Positions 53,221 through 62,395 are shown, numbered from the stretch's first letter. The stretch is DNA of 64,000 nt from Burkholderia anthina (GCF_001547525.1 NZ_CM003768.1:2666001-2730000), one strand, 5' to 3'. Numbers and translations: made by a program. Notes: generated by a model from the letters alone, not told the origin.

Positions 53221-54711
53221 ATGAACAAGTTGACTTTGGCTGACTGGCAACGCAAGGCGGCGTCGCTCGAGATCGAAGGGCGCGCATTCATCGATGGCGC
53301 GCCGCGCGACGCGCACGGCGGCAGGACCTTCGACTGCGTGAGCCCGATCGACGGCCGCGTGCTGGCGAAGGTCGCCGATTGCGGCGAAGCGGACGTGAAC
53401 GCCGCCGTCGCGGCCGCGCGCCGCGCGTTCGATGCGGGCGTGTGGGCCGGCCTGAACCCGCGCGAGCGCAAGGCCGTGCTGCTGCGCTGGGCCGCGCTGA
53501 TGCGTGCGCATCTCGACGAGCTGTCGCTGCTCGAGACGCTCGACGCGGGCAAGCCGATCGGCGACACGACGACGGTCGACGTGCCGGGCGCCGCGTACTG
53601 CGTCGAATGGTTCGCCGAGGCGATCGACAAGGTCGGCGGCGAGGTCGCGCCGGCCGATCACCATCTCGTCGGCCTCGTCACGCGCGAGCCGGTCGGCGTG
53701 GTGGCCGCCGTCGTGCCGTGGAATTTCCCGATCCTGATGGCCGCATGGAAATTCGGCCCCGCGCTCGCGGCCGGCAACAGCGTCGTGCTGAAGCCGTCGG
53801 AGAAATCGCCGCTGACCGCGATCCGCGTCGCGCAGCTCGCGTTCGAGGCCGGCATGCCGGCCGGCGTGTTCAACGTGGTGCCGGGCGCGGGCGAGCCGGG
53901 CAAGCTGCTCGCGCTGCATCGCGACGTCGACTGCATCGCGTTCACGGGCTCGACGGCGGTCGGCAAGCTGATCATGCAGTATGCGGCGCAGTCGAACCTG
54001 AAGCGCGCGTGGCTGGAGCTCGGCGGCAAGTCGCCGAACATCGTGCTGCCCGACTGCCCCGATCTCGACCGCGCGGCGCAGACGGCGGCCGGCGCGATCT
54101 TCTACAACATGGGCGAGATGTGCACGGCGGGCTCCCGGCTGCTCGTGCATCGCGACATCAAGGACGCGTTCATCGAGAAGCTCGTCGCGGCCGCGCGCGC
54201 GTACGTGCCGGGCAATCCGCTCGATCCGTCGGTGTCGATGGGCGCGATCGTCGACGGCATCCAGCTCGAGCGCGTGCTCGGTTACATCGAGGCGGGGCGC
54301 GGCGAAGGCCGGCTCGTTACCGGCGGCGCACGCGTGCATGCGGAAACGGGCGGCTTCTACGTCGAGCCGACGGTGTTCGAGGTGAAGCCCGATGCGAAGA
54401 TCGCGCGCGAGGAGATCTTCGGGCCCGTGCTGTCGGTGATCGTGTTCGACGACGTCGACGAGGCCGTCAGGATCGCGAACGACACCGAATACGGGCTGGC
54501 CGCGGCCGTATGGACGTCGAACCTGACGACCGCGCACGACGTGTCGCGCCGGCTGCGCGCGGGCACCGTGTGGGTGAACTGCTATGACGAGGGCGGCGAC
54601 ATGAACTTCCCGTTCGGCGGCTACAAGCAGTCGGGCAACGGCCGCGACAAGTCGCTGCATGCGCTCGAGAAGTACACCGAACTGAAGTCGACGCTGATCC
54701 GGCTGCGCTGA
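53221..54711 (+). CDS. puuC: Gamma-glutamyl-gamma-aminobutyraldehyde dehydrogenase, ALDH family
   Basis: A 496-residue NAD(P)-dependent aldehyde dehydrogenase. The catalytic Cys is C301 in GEMCTAGSRL and the general base is E266 in WLELGGKSPNIV. It also has PWNFPILMAAWKFGPALAAGNSVVLKPSE and IFGPVLSVIVF. Length and context fit PuuC, which would oxidise the aldehyde from PuuB (and perhaps 4-aminobutyraldehyde from the SpuC route). It lies 88 bp after the regulator on the same strand. Confidence 0.9.
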   Translation: MNKLTLADWQRKAASLEIEGRAFIDGAPRDAHGGRTFDCVSPIDGRVLAKVADCGEADVNAAVAAARRAFDAGVWAGLNPRERKAVLLRWAALMRAHLDELSLLETLDAGKPIGDTTTVDVPGAAYCVEWFAEAIDKVGGEVAPADHHLVGLVTREPVGVVAAVVPWNFPILMAAWKFGPALAAGNSVVLKPSEKSPLTAIRVAQLAFEAGMPAGVFNVVPGAGEPGKLLALHRDVDCIAFTGSTAVGKLIMQYAAQSNLKRAWLELGGKSPNIVLPDCPDLDRAAQTAAGAIFYNMGEMCTAGSRLLVHRDIKDAFIEKLVAAARAYVPGNPLDPSVSMGAIVDGIQLERVLGYIEAGRGEGRLVTGGARVHAETGGFYVEPTVFEVKPDAKIAREEIFGPVLSVIVFDDVDEAVRIANDTEYGLAAAVWTSNLTTAHDVSRRLRAGTVWVNCYDEGGDMNFPFGGYKQSGNGRDKSLHALEKYTELKSTLIRLR

Positions 54712-54724
54712 CGTGTGGCCGGCC

Positions 54725-54756
54725 GCCGGCGCCTCGCCGTTCGGCGGTGCGCCGGC
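54725..54756. terminator. Long hairpin between convergent puuC and copZ
   Basis: GCCGGCGC (54725-54732) pairs with GCGCCGGC (54749-54756), and an inner CGCCG/CGGCG stem (54735-54739 with 54742-54746) stacks inside it. No T-run; it could act as a bidirectional transcription block. Confidence 0.45.
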
Positions 54757-54769
54757 GATCGCGAGCACG

Positions 54770-54970
54770 TTACGCGCTGCGCAGCGCGGGATGGAAGCCG
54801 GCGGCTTCGATGATCGACCGCACGCGTTCGGCGCCTTGCGCCGACTCGACCTTGACGATCTTCGCCGCGACGTCGATGTCGAGCTTCGCGGCGGGATCGG
54901 CGGCCGTCACCGCGCGCGTGATCGCGTTGGCGCAACCGCCGCAGGTCATGTCCTGGACTTCGAATTCCAT
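54770..54970 (-). CDS. copZ: Copper chaperone / heavy-metal-associated domain protein (CopZ-like)
   Basis: A 66-residue single HMA-domain protein with the metal site MTCGGC at residues 8-13. GGAGA precedes the ATG at 54970. It probably binds Cu(I) in the cytosol and delivers it to a P-type ATPase and its regulator. A MerR-family promoter with 19-bp spacer lies just upstream (55008-55038). No copA or cueR gene is in the window. Confidence 0.88.
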   Translation of the reverse strand: MEFEVQDMTCGGCANAITRAVTAADPAAKLDIDVAAKIVKVESAQGAERVRSIIEAAGFHPALRSA

Positions 54971-55007
54971 CGTGTGTTCTCCGGGTTGGTGGTTGACGAA
55001 TACGTTC

Positions 55008-55038
55008 AGCATGAAGCTTGCCACGGTAGGAAGGTCAA
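55008..55038 (-). promoter_or_regulatory. CueR-type (MerR family) promoter of copZ
   Basis: On the minus strand TTGACC (55033-55038), a 19-bp spacer and CATGCT (55008-55013). The -35 overlaps ACCTTCC, which is spaced 7 bases from GCAAGCT, a 5/7 match to the CueR right arm GGAAGGT. The long spacer and the ACCTTCC-N7-GGAAGGT layout are those of MerR-family copper promoters. Confidence 0.72.
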
Positions 55039-55252
55039 GCGCCGCATACGGCGGTGCGCATCGCATCGGCCATTTGTAATGCTGAGGTCTGACGAATGGG
55101 CATTTGCGTGCGGGCGTCAGTCCGAATCTTTCCCGATTGACGGCCGTGCATTGCCGGCAAAACCCGGCAAAGCCTTGCGCGGCAACGCGCGCGTCGCATC
55201 GATGGTGCACGATCTCCATGCCGCGAGTAAGGGTACTTCGAGGTGAAAATGC

Positions 55253-55274
55253 GAATCGATCTTAGTATCGATTC
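55253..55274. promoter_or_regulatory. 22-bp inverted repeat upstream of the cupredoxin/FTR1 operon
   Basis: GAATCGAT (55253-55260) and ATCGATTC (55267-55274) are perfect arms around CTTAGT, 28 bp before the cupredoxin start. It is an operator candidate. It does not resemble the classical Fur box. Confidence 0.6.
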
Positions 55275-55301
55275 CCTTCCATATTTCAAACCATTACGCA
55301 C

Positions 55302-55634
55302 ATGACCCGTTTCGCTATCGGTTTCGCACTGGCCCTGCTGGGCGCGTCGGCCACGTCCGCCTTCGCTGCCGACGACGTCGTCAACCTCACGCTGAAGGAC
55401 CACAAGTTTTCGCCGGACGGCGTAACGATTCCTGCCGGCAAGAAGGTGAAATTCGTCGTGAAGAACCTCGACGCGACGCCCGCCGAATTCGAGAGCGACG
55501 ACTTCAAGGCTGAGAAGGTCGTGCCGGCCGGCAAGTCGGTCGAGATCCTCGTCGGGCCGCTGAAGGCCGGGACCTACGAGTTCCACGACGAGTATCACGA
55601 AGCGCAGTCGAAGACGCACCTGACCGTCAAGTAA
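55302..55634 (+). CDS. Periplasmic cupredoxin-fold protein of an FTR1 iron uptake unit (FtrB/EfeO-cupredoxin-like)
   Basis: A 110-residue protein with signal peptide (to SAFAAD) and a single cupredoxin-like domain: LKDHKFSPDGVTIPAGKKVKFVVKNLD ... VGPLKAGTYEFHDEYHEAQ. There is no Cys in the mature chain, so a type 1 copper site is unlikely. In Ftr systems the cupredoxin works with the FTR1 permease in ferrous iron oxidation and uptake. It is 12 bp upstream of the permease gene. Confidence 0.83.
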   Translation: MTRFAIGFALALLGASATSAFAADDVVNLTLKDHKFSPDGVTIPAGKKVKFVVKNLDATPAEFESDDFKAEKVVPAGKSVEILVGPLKAGTYEFHDEYHEAQSKTHLTVK

Positions 55635-55646
55635 GCCGATACCGAC

Positions 55647-56483
55647 ATGCTGTCCACTGCCCTGATCGTCTTTCGTGAAGTGCTCGAGGCCGCGCTGGTG
55701 GTCTCGATCGTGATGGCCGCCACGAAGGGCGTGCCGCGGCGCGGCTGGTGGGTGGGCGGCGGGCTGGTCGGCGGCGTGGTCGGCGCCGGCCTGATCGCGG
55801 CGTTCGCCGACGTGATCTCGCAATGGGCGTCCGGCATGGGGCAGGAGGTCTTCAACGCGGGCGTGATGTTCGTCGCGACGCTGATGCTCGCGTGGCACTG
55901 CATCTGGATGAGCCGGCACGGCCGCGAAATGGCGCTGCACATGGGCGAGGTCGGCCGCGCGGTCGCGGCCGGCCGCCGGCCGCTGACCGGGCTCGCGATC
56001 GTGGTCGGCGTCGCGGTGCTGCGCGAGGGTTCCGAGCCCGTGCTGTTCCTGTACGGGATCGCGGCGGGAGACCCGGGGCAGACGCCGCAGATGATCGCGG
56101 GCGGGCTGCTCGGCGTGCTCGGCGGCGCGGGCCTCGGCTATGCGATGTATGCGGGCCTGCTGCAGATTCCGCTCAAGCGCCTGTTCTCCGTCACGAACGG
56201 GTTGATCGTGTTGCTGGCGGCGGGCATGGCAAGCCAGTGCGTCGGCTTCCTGCTGGCCGCGGGCCTCGTGCCGTCGTGGGGCGATGCGGTGTGGGACACG
56301 TCGTGGCTGCTCAAGGAATCGAGCATCGTCGGCAAGGCGCTGCATACGCTCGTCGGCTATACCGCGCGCCCGGCGGGTATCCAGATCGCCGTGTACGTCG
56401 CGACGCTGGTGGCGATCGTCGTGCTGGCACGGCTCGTCGGCCGGCCGCGGGAGACGGTGAGGCCGCCGCACGCCGCGGCGTGA
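55647..56483 (+). CDS. FTR1-family iron permease (FtrC-like)
   Basis: A 278-residue inner-membrane permease with about seven hydrophobic segments and both REXXE iron-ligand motifs: REVLE at 10-14 and REGSE at 126-130. It forms a two-gene operon with the cupredoxin. A strong hairpin follows the gene, so the other Ftr components (P19-like FtrA and polyferredoxin FtrD) are not part of this transcript. Confidence 0.9.
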   Translation: MLSTALIVFREVLEAALVVSIVMAATKGVPRRGWWVGGGLVGGVVGAGLIAAFADVISQWASGMGQEVFNAGVMFVATLMLAWHCIWMSRHGREMALHMGEVGRAVAAGRRPLTGLAIVVGVAVLREGSEPVLFLYGIAAGDPGQTPQMIAGGLLGVLGGAGLGYAMYAGLLQIPLKRLFSVTNGLIVLLAAGMASQCVGFLLAAGLVPSWGDAVWDTSWLLKESSIVGKALHTLVGYTARPAGIQIAVYVATLVAIVVLARLVGRPRETVRPPHAAA

Positions 56484-56501
56484 GTCGAGGGGTTCGAATG
56501 A

Positions 56502-56530
56502 AAGAAGGGGCGTCGCGGACGCCCCTTCTT
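56502..56530. terminator. Terminator after the FTR1 permease gene
   Basis: AAGAAGGGGCGTC (56502-56514) and GACGCCCCTTCTT (56518-56530) form a perfect 13-bp stem with a 3-base loop, followed by CATTT. It lies between convergent genes and could serve both. Confidence 0.8.
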
Positions 56531-56598
56531 CATTTGCGGTGCGCGCCGCACCTGCGCGGCCTTATCGGTAACGGTCGTGGATGCGCGCTTGCGTTCGG

Positions 56599-56817
56599 TC
56601 AGCTGTGGTTGTCGATCCACGCGCGCGCCCATTCGAGCCCTGCATCGCGCGCGTCGTCTTCGGTGTCGAATACGCCGAGCACGCCCGACGCCTCGACCAG
56701 CCGGTTGTTCTGCGTGATCGTGCCGCTCGCCGCGAAGCGCTCGGGCTGCATGATCTCGTCCTGCTGCAGGATCGCGTGGCCCCAGATCTGGTAGCCGTGG
56801 TAGGTCTGCGCTTCCAT
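56599..56817 (-). CDS. Small protein of unknown function (72 residues)
   Basis: Starts MEAQTYHGYQIWGHAILQQDE, with SGTITQNNRLVEASGVLGVFDTEDDARDAGLEWARAWIDNH. The pattern of short beta strands then a helix resembles small alpha/beta single-domain proteins annotated as DUF families in Burkholderia, but I cannot name one firmly. GGAGGTGA lies upstream, and its ATG overlaps the preceding stop by one base (TAATG), so it is translationally coupled to the secreted protein gene. Confidence 0.75.
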   Translation of the reverse strand: MEAQTYHGYQIWGHAILQQDEIMQPERFAASGTITQNNRLVEASGVLGVFDTEDDARDAGLEWARAWIDNHS

Positions 56818-57269
56818 TATCGAGTCACCTCCGCGGAGCGGCCGTGCGTGCCGACCTGCAGCACGTTGCCGTCCGGCGTGTATTGACGCGGGATGTCGGA
56901 GAACGTGAGCGCATGCGTCGCGTCCGGTGCGCCCGGCTGCATCACCGTGAGACGCCCCGGCGCGGGTTGTGCAACGGGGCGCGGGGCGGCCGGCGTGTCG
57001 GTCGCGGTGGCGGCCGGGCGGTGCGGGCCGGCTTTCACGGCCTGCGCGACGCGGCGCTTGTGCGGTTTCGCGGCGGCTTTCGGCGTGGCGCTCGCGTGCT
57101 TCTCCGCGCTCTTGCCGGTACGCGCGTCGGCGCCCGGGCGCGCAGCCGGCGTGCGAGCCGCGGGTTGCCGCGCCTCGGGCGGGTTCCAGACCTCGACATA
57201 GTGCTCGGCGGCCCAACTCGTCGACGCGAACGTCAGCGCCAGCAATCCGCATCCAAACAGTCTTACCAT
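56817..57269 (-). CDS. Secreted low-complexity protein of unknown function (150 residues)
   Basis: A signal peptide (VRLFGCGLLALTFASTSWAA) precedes a short conserved-looking start EHYVEVWNPPEAR, then a long Ala/Pro/Lys/Arg-rich stretch (about residues 35-105). The C-terminal segment is more ordered (LTVMQPGAPDATHALTFSDIPRQYTPDGNVLQVG). It probably sits in the periplasm, where the basic linker may interact with the envelope. It is coupled to the 72-residue gene. No family recognised. Confidence 0.7.
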   Translation of the reverse strand: MVRLFGCGLLALTFASTSWAAEHYVEVWNPPEARQPAARTPAARPGADARTGKSAEKHASATPKAAAKPHKRRVAQAVKAGPHRPAATATDTPAAPRPVAQPAPGRLTVMQPGAPDATHALTFSDIPRQYTPDGNVLQVGTHGRSAEVTR

Positions 57270-57338
57270 TGTCTCTCCGTCATATTCGTTGCGGCGCGCG
57301 TACGGCCGGGCCGTGCATGGGCAGTCGGGGAAGCCGGC

Positions 57339-57659
57339 TCAGGAGAACACCTCGAGCCCGTGTTTTTCGACGATCTGGAGCATGCGCGCGGCGATGCCGC
57401 TCGGCCGCTTGTCGCCCTGTTCCCATTGGCGGATCGTCGACGTCGTCGTGTTCAGGTAGAGCGCGAACACGCTCTGGCTGACGTTGACCGACTTGCGGAT
57501 GCGGGCGATCGCTTCCGGATCGAACTGCGGCGCGGCTTCGATGCAGAGATCGTCGTATTCCCGCATCGTTTTCTTGTCGAGCAGGTTGGCGCGATAAAGC
57601 CCCGACGCGGCGCTGTGGATCGCCTCCGTCGCATCGCTCTTGAATCGACCCTTGGCCAT
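57339..57659 (-). CDS. HigA-type antitoxin / XRE-family regulator
   Basis: A 106-residue antitoxin starting MAKGRFKSDATEAIHSAASG. TMREYDDLC at about residues 31-39 and the HTH KSVNVSQSVFALYLNTTTSTIRQWEQGDKRP at about 57-87 match the HigA2-like partners of RelE/HigB toxins. It appears intact. The toxin frame directly upstream is damaged, so this may now act as an orphan regulator at its own operator (57932-57946). Confidence 0.85.
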   Translation of the reverse strand: MAKGRFKSDATEAIHSAASGLYRANLLDKKTMREYDDLCIEAAPQFDPEAIARIRKSVNVSQSVFALYLNTTTSTIRQWEQGDKRPSGIAARMLQIVEKHGLEVFS

Positions 57660-57900
57660 TGCAAATCTCCACAAGCGCTTTCAGTGCGACCGGCGTCGAG
57701 ATGTCGCTGTCGGTGTGTCGACCTACGTCCGCGGCGAGCTTTCCGAGGCGCCTCTTCCAGACATTGCCGCCGGGATCGACGCCCTGGCCGCGGGCCAGTT
57801 CCCGCACCGCGCGGCAGAGCTCGCCATCGGCGATTCCCGCTTTCCCGGCTGCCTGGTGAAACCCCTTCGTCTTGAACACGCGTCGTACGGAAGCAGACAT
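57652..57900 (-). pseudogene. RelE/HigB-type toxin remnant with apparent internal deletion
   Basis: The frame from the ATG at 57900 starts SVRRVFKTKGFHQAAGKAG and continues ELCRAVRELARGQGVDPGGNVWKRRLGK, which matches the first half of HigB-like toxins. It then jumps to LAADVGRHTDSDIS and ALVEICNGQ, which looks like the C-terminal end of the same family. The central strands with the catalytic/RNA-binding core (typically about 45 residues, GRYWVYEYLFAKKDR-like) are missing. The frame stays open through the antitoxin gene to 57280. I read this as an inactive, deleted toxin. Confidence 0.6.
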
Positions 57901-57925
57901 GTCGAGCTGGTCGAGTCAGCACAGG

Positions 57926-57946
57926 ATTATATACCACTACGTGGTA
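57926..57946 (-). promoter_or_regulatory. Promoter and operator of the toxin-antitoxin locus
   Basis: On the minus strand a perfect TATAAT -10 (57926-57931) abuts the palindrome TACCAC-TAC-GTGGTA (57932-57946). This is a typical place for HigA autorepression. The -35 is poor, which is not rare for repressor-covered promoters. Confidence 0.65.
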
Positions 57947-58030
57947 CATATTTCGACCTGGCCGAATGGCCTGTCTTGCGCGCGCACGCGGCGGGGACGG
58001 CCCGGCGAGGGGCCATCCCGTCGCGCGGCA

Positions 58031-59848
58031 TTACTCCACCGTCACCGATTTCGCGAGGTTGCGCGGCTTGTCGACGTCGGTGCCGCGCGCGCACGCGGTG
58101 TGATACGCGAGCAGTTGCAGCGGCACGACGTGCAGGATCGGCGACAACTGGCCGTAGTGTTCCGGCATCCGGATCACGTGCAGGCCGTCGTCGTTGACGA
58201 TCTGCGTGTCGGCGTCCGCGAACACGTACAGCTCGCCGCCGCGCGCGCGCACTTCCTGCATGTTCGACTTCAGCTTCTCGAGCAGCGTGTCGTTCGGCGC
58301 GACCGTCACCACCGGCATCGCTTCGGTGACGAGCGCGAGCGGCCCGTGCTTCAGTTCGCCGGCCGGATAGGCTTCGGCGTGGATGTACGAGATTTCCTTC
58401 AGCTTCAGCGCGCCTTCGAGCGCGATCGGGTAGTGCAGCCCGCGGCCGAGGAACAGCGCGTTTTCCTTGCGCGCGAATTCCTCCGACCACGCGATGATCT
58501 GCGGCTCGAGCGCGAGCACGCTGTTCAGCGCGGCCGGCAGGTGGCGCAGCTCCTTCACGAATTGCGCTTCCTGCGCGGCGTCCACGTGCCCGCGCAGCTT
58601 GCCGAGCGTCGCGGCCAGCACGAACAGCGCGACGAGCTGCGTGGTGAACGCCTTCGTCGACGCGACGCCGATCTCGGTGCCCGCGTGCGTCAGGAACTGC
58701 ATCTCGGTCAGGCGCACCATCGCGCTCGTCGCGACGTTGCACACCGCGAGCGTATGCGTATGGCCGAGCGACTGCGCATGCTTGAGCGCGGCGAGCGTAT
58801 CGGCCGTCTCGCCCGATTGCGAGATCACGAGCACGAGCTGGCGCGGGTTCGGCACCGACTCGCGGTAGCGGTATTCGCTGGCGATCTCGACCTGGGTCGG
58901 GATCTTCGCGATCGATTCGAGCCAGTATTTCGCGGTGAGGCCCGAGTAGTAGCTCGTGCCGCACGCGAGGATCAGCAGGCTGTCGATCTCGGCGAACGCG
59001 GCGGGCGCGGCATCGCCGAACAGCGTCGCGTCGAAGGCTTCCGTCTGCGGCACGGTGTCGCCGATCGCGCGCGGCTGCTCGAAGATTTCCTTCTGCATGA
59101 AATGGCGATAGGGCCCGAGCTCGACCGCGCCGCCGTACGCGCTGACCACGCGGATCTCGCGCTGCACGGTGGCGCCGTGGCGATCGACGATCGTCACGCC
59201 GTCGAGCGACAGCTCGCACACGTCGCCTTCCTCGAGGAACGTGAAGCGGTCGGTGCTGCCCGCGAGCGCGAGCGCATCGGACGCGAGGAAGTTCTCGCCG
59301 TCGCCGTGACCGACGACGAGCGGCGAACCCTGGCGCGCGCCGACGACGGTGTGCGGCTGGTCCTTGTGGATCACGGCGATCGCATACGCGCCGTGCAGCT
59401 GGTGAACGGCTTCGCGCACCGCGTCGAACAGGTTGCCGCGGTACAGGCTGTGCACGAGGTGCGCGATCACTTCGGTGTCGGTCTGCGACACGAATTCGTA
59501 GCCCTTCGCGCGCAGCGTTTCGCGCAGCGTCTCGAAGTTCTCGATGATGCCGTTGTGCACGAGCGCGAGCGCGTTCGACGAGAAGATCGGGTGCGCGTTG
59601 TGCGTGACGGGCGCGCCGTGCGTGGCCCAGCGCGTGTGCGCGACGCCGGTCGAGCCTTCGAGGTGCGTCTCGCGCACCTGTGCATCGAGATCGGCGACGC
59701 GCGCGACGCTGCGCGCGCGCTTCGGTGCGTCGGGCTCGAGCACGGCGACGCCGCACGAGTCGTAGCCACGGTATTCGAGGCGCCGCAATCCTTCGATCAG
59801 CACCGGAACGATATTACGCTGCGCAACTGCGCCGACAATGCCGCACAT
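58031..59848 (-). CDS. glmS: Glutamine-fructose-6-phosphate aminotransferase (isomerizing)
   Basis: Makes glucosamine-6-phosphate from fructose-6-phosphate and glutamine for cell-wall synthesis. The 605-residue product has the N-terminal nucleophile Cys2 in MCGIVGAV, the glutaminase segments [11 protein letters not shown] and LVHNGIIEN, two SIS domains ([31 protein letters not shown]) and the C-terminal [12 protein letters not shown]. It lies 54 bp after glmU. I see no glmS ribozyme. Confidence 0.97.
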   Translation of the reverse strand: MCGIVGAVAQRNIVPVLIEGLRRLEYRGYDSCGVAVLEPDAPKRARSVARVADLDAQVRETHLEGSTGVAHTRWATHGAPVTHNAHPIFSSNALALVHNGIIENFETLRETLRAKGYEFVSQTDTEVIAHLVHSLYRGNLFDAVREAVHQLHGAYAIAVIHKDQPHTVVGARQGSPLVVGHGDGENFLASDALALAGSTDRFTFLEEGDVCELSLDGVTIVDRHGATVQREIRVVSAYGGAVELGPYRHFMQKEIFEQPRAIGDTVPQTEAFDATLFGDAAPAAFAEIDSLLILACGTSYYSGLTAKYWLESIAKIPTQVEIASEYRYRESVPNPRQLVLVISQSGETADTLAALKHAQSLGHTHTLAVCNVATSAMVRLTEMQFLTHAGTEIGVASTKAFTTQLVALFVLAATLGKLRGHVDAAQEAQFVKELRHLPAALNSVLALEPQIIAWSEEFARKENALFLGRGLHYPIALEGALKLKEISYIHAEAYPAGELKHGPLALVTEAMPVVTVAPNDTLLEKLKSNMQEVRARGGELYVFADADTQIVNDDGLHVIRMPEHYGQLSPILHVVPLQLLAYHTACARGTDVDKPRNLAKSVTVE

Positions 59849-59902
59849 GAATGGTCAGTCCTGTAAGTCGACGCGGGCGCCGCGCGGGCGCCCGCAAAAG
59901 GT

Positions 59903-61264
59903 TCAGCTCTTCTTCTTGACCGGGCGGACGTAGCCGCTCTTCGCGGTCTGCGTCTTCTCGTTCAACGCGAGGACGCCTTCGGCGACGTCCTTCCAGATCG
60001 TCGTGCCGGCGGCGATCGTCACGCCGCGGCCGACGCGCACGGGCGCGACGAGCTGCGTGTCGGAGCCGACGAACACGTCGTCCTCGATCACGGTGCGGAA
60101 CTTGTTCGCGCCGTCGTAGTTGCAGGTGATCGTGCCCGCGCCGATGTTCACGCGCGCGCCGATGTCGGCGTCGCCGATGTACGTGAGATGGTTCGCCTTC
60201 GAGCCGTGGCCGATCACCGCGTTCTTCACCTCGACGAAGTTGCCGACGTGGGCTTCGTCAGCGAGCTGCGCGCCGGGGCGCAGCCGCGCGTACGGGCCGA
60301 TCACGGTGTTCGCGCCGAGCGTGGCGCCGTCGATGTGCGTGAACGCGTCGATGCGCGTGCCCGCGCCGATCGATGCGTTGCGGATCACGCAGTTCGCGCC
60401 GATCGTCACGTTGTCGGCGAGCGTCACGTTGCCTTCGAACACGCAGTTCACGTCGATCGACACGTCACGGCCGCAGCGCAGCGTGCCGCGCACGTCGACG
60501 CGCGCCGGATCGGCGAGCGTGACGCCGTCGGCGAGCAGCGCGTCGGCCACGTTGCGCTGGTGAATGCGTTCGAGCTCCGCGAGCTGCGCCTTGCTGTTCA
60601 CGCCGAGCGTTTCCCATTCGTCGTCGGGCTGCGACGTGACGACCTCGAAGCCGGCCTCGATCGCGAGTTCGACGACGTCGGTCAGGTAGTACTCGCCCTG
60701 CGCGTTTTCGTTCTTCAGCGCGCCGAGCCACATCGACAGCTGGGCGGTGGGCGTGACGATGATGCCGGTGTTGATCTCGGCGATCTTCAGCTCGTCCGGC
60801 GACGCATCCTTCTGCTCGACGATGCGCGTGACGAAGCCGGCCGCGTCGCGCACGATCCGGCCGTAGCCGGTCGGGTCGTCGAGCGTGACGGTCAGGATCC
60901 CGTAGCGGCCGTCGTGCGCGGCATCGACGAGACGGCGCAGCGTCGACGCGCGCGTGAGCGGCACGTCGCCGTACAGCACGAGCGTCGGTTGCGCGGGATC
61001 GAGCAGCGGCAGCGCCTGGCGCACCGCGTGGCCGGTGCCGAGCTGTTCGGCCTGCACCGCGAACTGGACGTCGGGCGCGGCGACGGCGGCCTGGACCTGC
61101 TCGGCGCCGTGACCGACGACGACGACCAGCCGGGACGGCTGCAGCGTGCGCGCGGTGTCGATGACGTGGGAGAGGAGCGGCCTGCCGGCCAGGGGGTGAA
61201 GCACTTTCGGCAGCGCGGAACGCATGCGCTTGCCGGTGCCTGCCGCCAAAATCACGATATTCAT
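59903..61264 (-). CDS. glmU: Bifunctional UDP-GlcNAc pyrophosphorylase / GlcN-1-P acetyltransferase
   Basis: Last two steps to UDP-GlcNAc. The 453-residue product has the N-terminal uridyltransferase motif [25 protein letters not shown] and LYGDVPL. The C-terminal left-handed beta-helix hexapeptides start near [22 protein letters not shown], with the acetyltransferase site region [23 protein letters not shown]. It is upstream of glmS on the same strand, so the pathway genes are likely co-transcribed. Confidence 0.97.
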   Translation of the reverse strand: MNIVILAAGTGKRMRSALPKVLHPLAGRPLLSHVIDTARTLQPSRLVVVVGHGAEQVQAAVAAPDVQFAVQAEQLGTGHAVRQALPLLDPAQPTLVLYGDVPLTRASTLRRLVDAAHDGRYGILTVTLDDPTGYGRIVRDAAGFVTRIVEQKDASPDELKIAEINTGIIVTPTAQLSMWLGALKNENAQGEYYLTDVVELAIEAGFEVVTSQPDDEWETLGVNSKAQLAELERIHQRNVADALLADGVTLADPARVDVRGTLRCGRDVSIDVNCVFEGNVTLADNVTIGANCVIRNASIGAGTRIDAFTHIDGATLGANTVIGPYARLRPGAQLADEAHVGNFVEVKNAVIGHGSKANHLTYIGDADIGARVNIGAGTITCNYDGANKFRTVIEDDVFVGSDTQLVAPVRVGRGVTIAAGTTIWKDVAEGVLALNEKTQTAKSGYVRPVKKKS

Positions 61265-61399
61265 GGCGCCAGCTTGTCAGAGGAGTTTGAAGCCTTCCAT
61301 TTTAGCATGCGGCCCCTGGCGCTCCGGGCCTGTCGCGGCGGGGCGACGGCGCCGGAAAGGGCGGCCGGCGCCCGGTTCCGGCGGGTGTTCTGCCCCTGC

Positions 61400-62395
61400 T
61401 TACAGGTCGTCGAACTGGACGATCGAGATCGACCGGGCGGCGCCCGGCGCCGCCGACTCGTCACCCGACGCGCACGGTTCCTCGTCGAACGCGATGTCGC
61501 CTTGCGGGTCGGCCTCGCCCGTCGCGCGCAGCGACTGAAACGGATACAGCGTCGTGTCCATCAGGTGCGACGGCACGACCTTCGCGAGCGCGTTGAACAT
61601 GTTGTCGACGCGGCCCGGGAAGCGCTTGTCCCAGTCGCGGATCAGCGCCTTCATTTCCGCGCGCTTCAGGTTCGGCTGGCTGCCGCACAGGTTGCACGGG
61701 ATGATCGGGAATTCGCGCAATTCCGCGTATTTCTCGAGATCGGTTTCCTTCACGTACGCGAGCGGGCGGATCACGATGTTCCTGCCGTCGTCCGACTGCA
61801 GCTTCGGCGGCATCCCCTTCAGCTTGCCGCCGTAGAACATGTTCAGCAGCAGCGTCTGCACGATGTCGTCGCGGTGATGGCCGAGCGCGATCTTGGTCGC
61901 GCCGAGCTCGCCGGCCACGCGGTACAGGATCCCGCGGCGCAGCCGCGAGCACAGCGAGCAGGTCGTCTTGCCTTCCGGCACGAGCCGCTTGACGATGCTG
62001 TAGGTGTCCTGGTTCTCGATGTGGAACGGCACGCCGACCTGCGTCAGGTATTCGGGCAGCACGTGCTCGGGGAAGCCCGGCTGCTTCTGGTCGAGGTTCA
62101 CCGCGACGATGTCGAAGTCGATCGGCGCGCGCTCGCGCAGGCGCAGCAGCACGTCGAGCATCGCGTAGCTGTCCTTGCCGCCCGACAGGCACACCATCAC
62201 CTTGTCGCCGTTCTCGATCATGTTGTAGTCGCCGATCGCCTGGCCGACCTGGCGCACGATCCGCTTGAACAGCTTGTTGTTCTCGTACGCTTCCTTCTGC
62301 TCGCGGCGCGTGAGCGCGGGGCGGCCGGCCGACGCGGCGGCGTCGTCCAGCGTGGCGGCGTCGGCCGCCGTGTCGTTCATGTGGGGGGCGTTCAT
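61400..62395 (-). CDS. ttcA: tRNA 2-thiocytidine(32) biosynthesis protein TtcA
   Basis: Thiolates C32 of certain tRNAs using ATP and an iron-sulfur cluster. The 331-residue product has the PP-loop [14 protein letters not shown] and the cluster-binding [10 protein letters not shown] plus [12 protein letters not shown]. The start at 62395 overlaps the folB stop by 4 bp (ATGA). A second ATG is at 62380. Confidence 0.95.
   Translation of the reverse strand: MNAPHMNDTAADAATLDDAAASAGRPALTRREQKEAYENNKLFKRIVRQVGQAIGDYNMIENGDKVMVCLSGGKDSYAMLDVLLRLRERAPIDFDIVAVNLDQKQPGFPEHVLPEYLTQVGVPFHIENQDTYSIVKRLVPEGKTTCSLCSRLRRGILYRVAGELGATKIALGHHRDDIVQTLLLNMFYGGKLKGMPPKLQSDDGRNIVIRPLAYVKETDLEKYAELREFPIIPCNLCGSQPNLKRAEMKALIRDWDKRFPGRVDNMFNALAKVVPSHLMDTTLYPFQSLRATGEADPQGDIAFDEEPCASGDESAAPGAARSISIVQFDDL

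Noticed and set aside
55253..55274. Fur box before the FTR1 operon
   Set aside because: The palindrome does not match the GATAATGATAATC-type Fur consensus.
55035..56471. Long antisense frame opposite the cupredoxin and FTR1 genes
   Set aside because: His/Arg-rich shadow of two genes with clear REXXE and cupredoxin features.
59849..59902. glmS ribozyme/riboswitch
   Set aside because: The glmU-glmS gap is only 54 bp and shows no ribozyme core; such elements are typical of Firmicutes.
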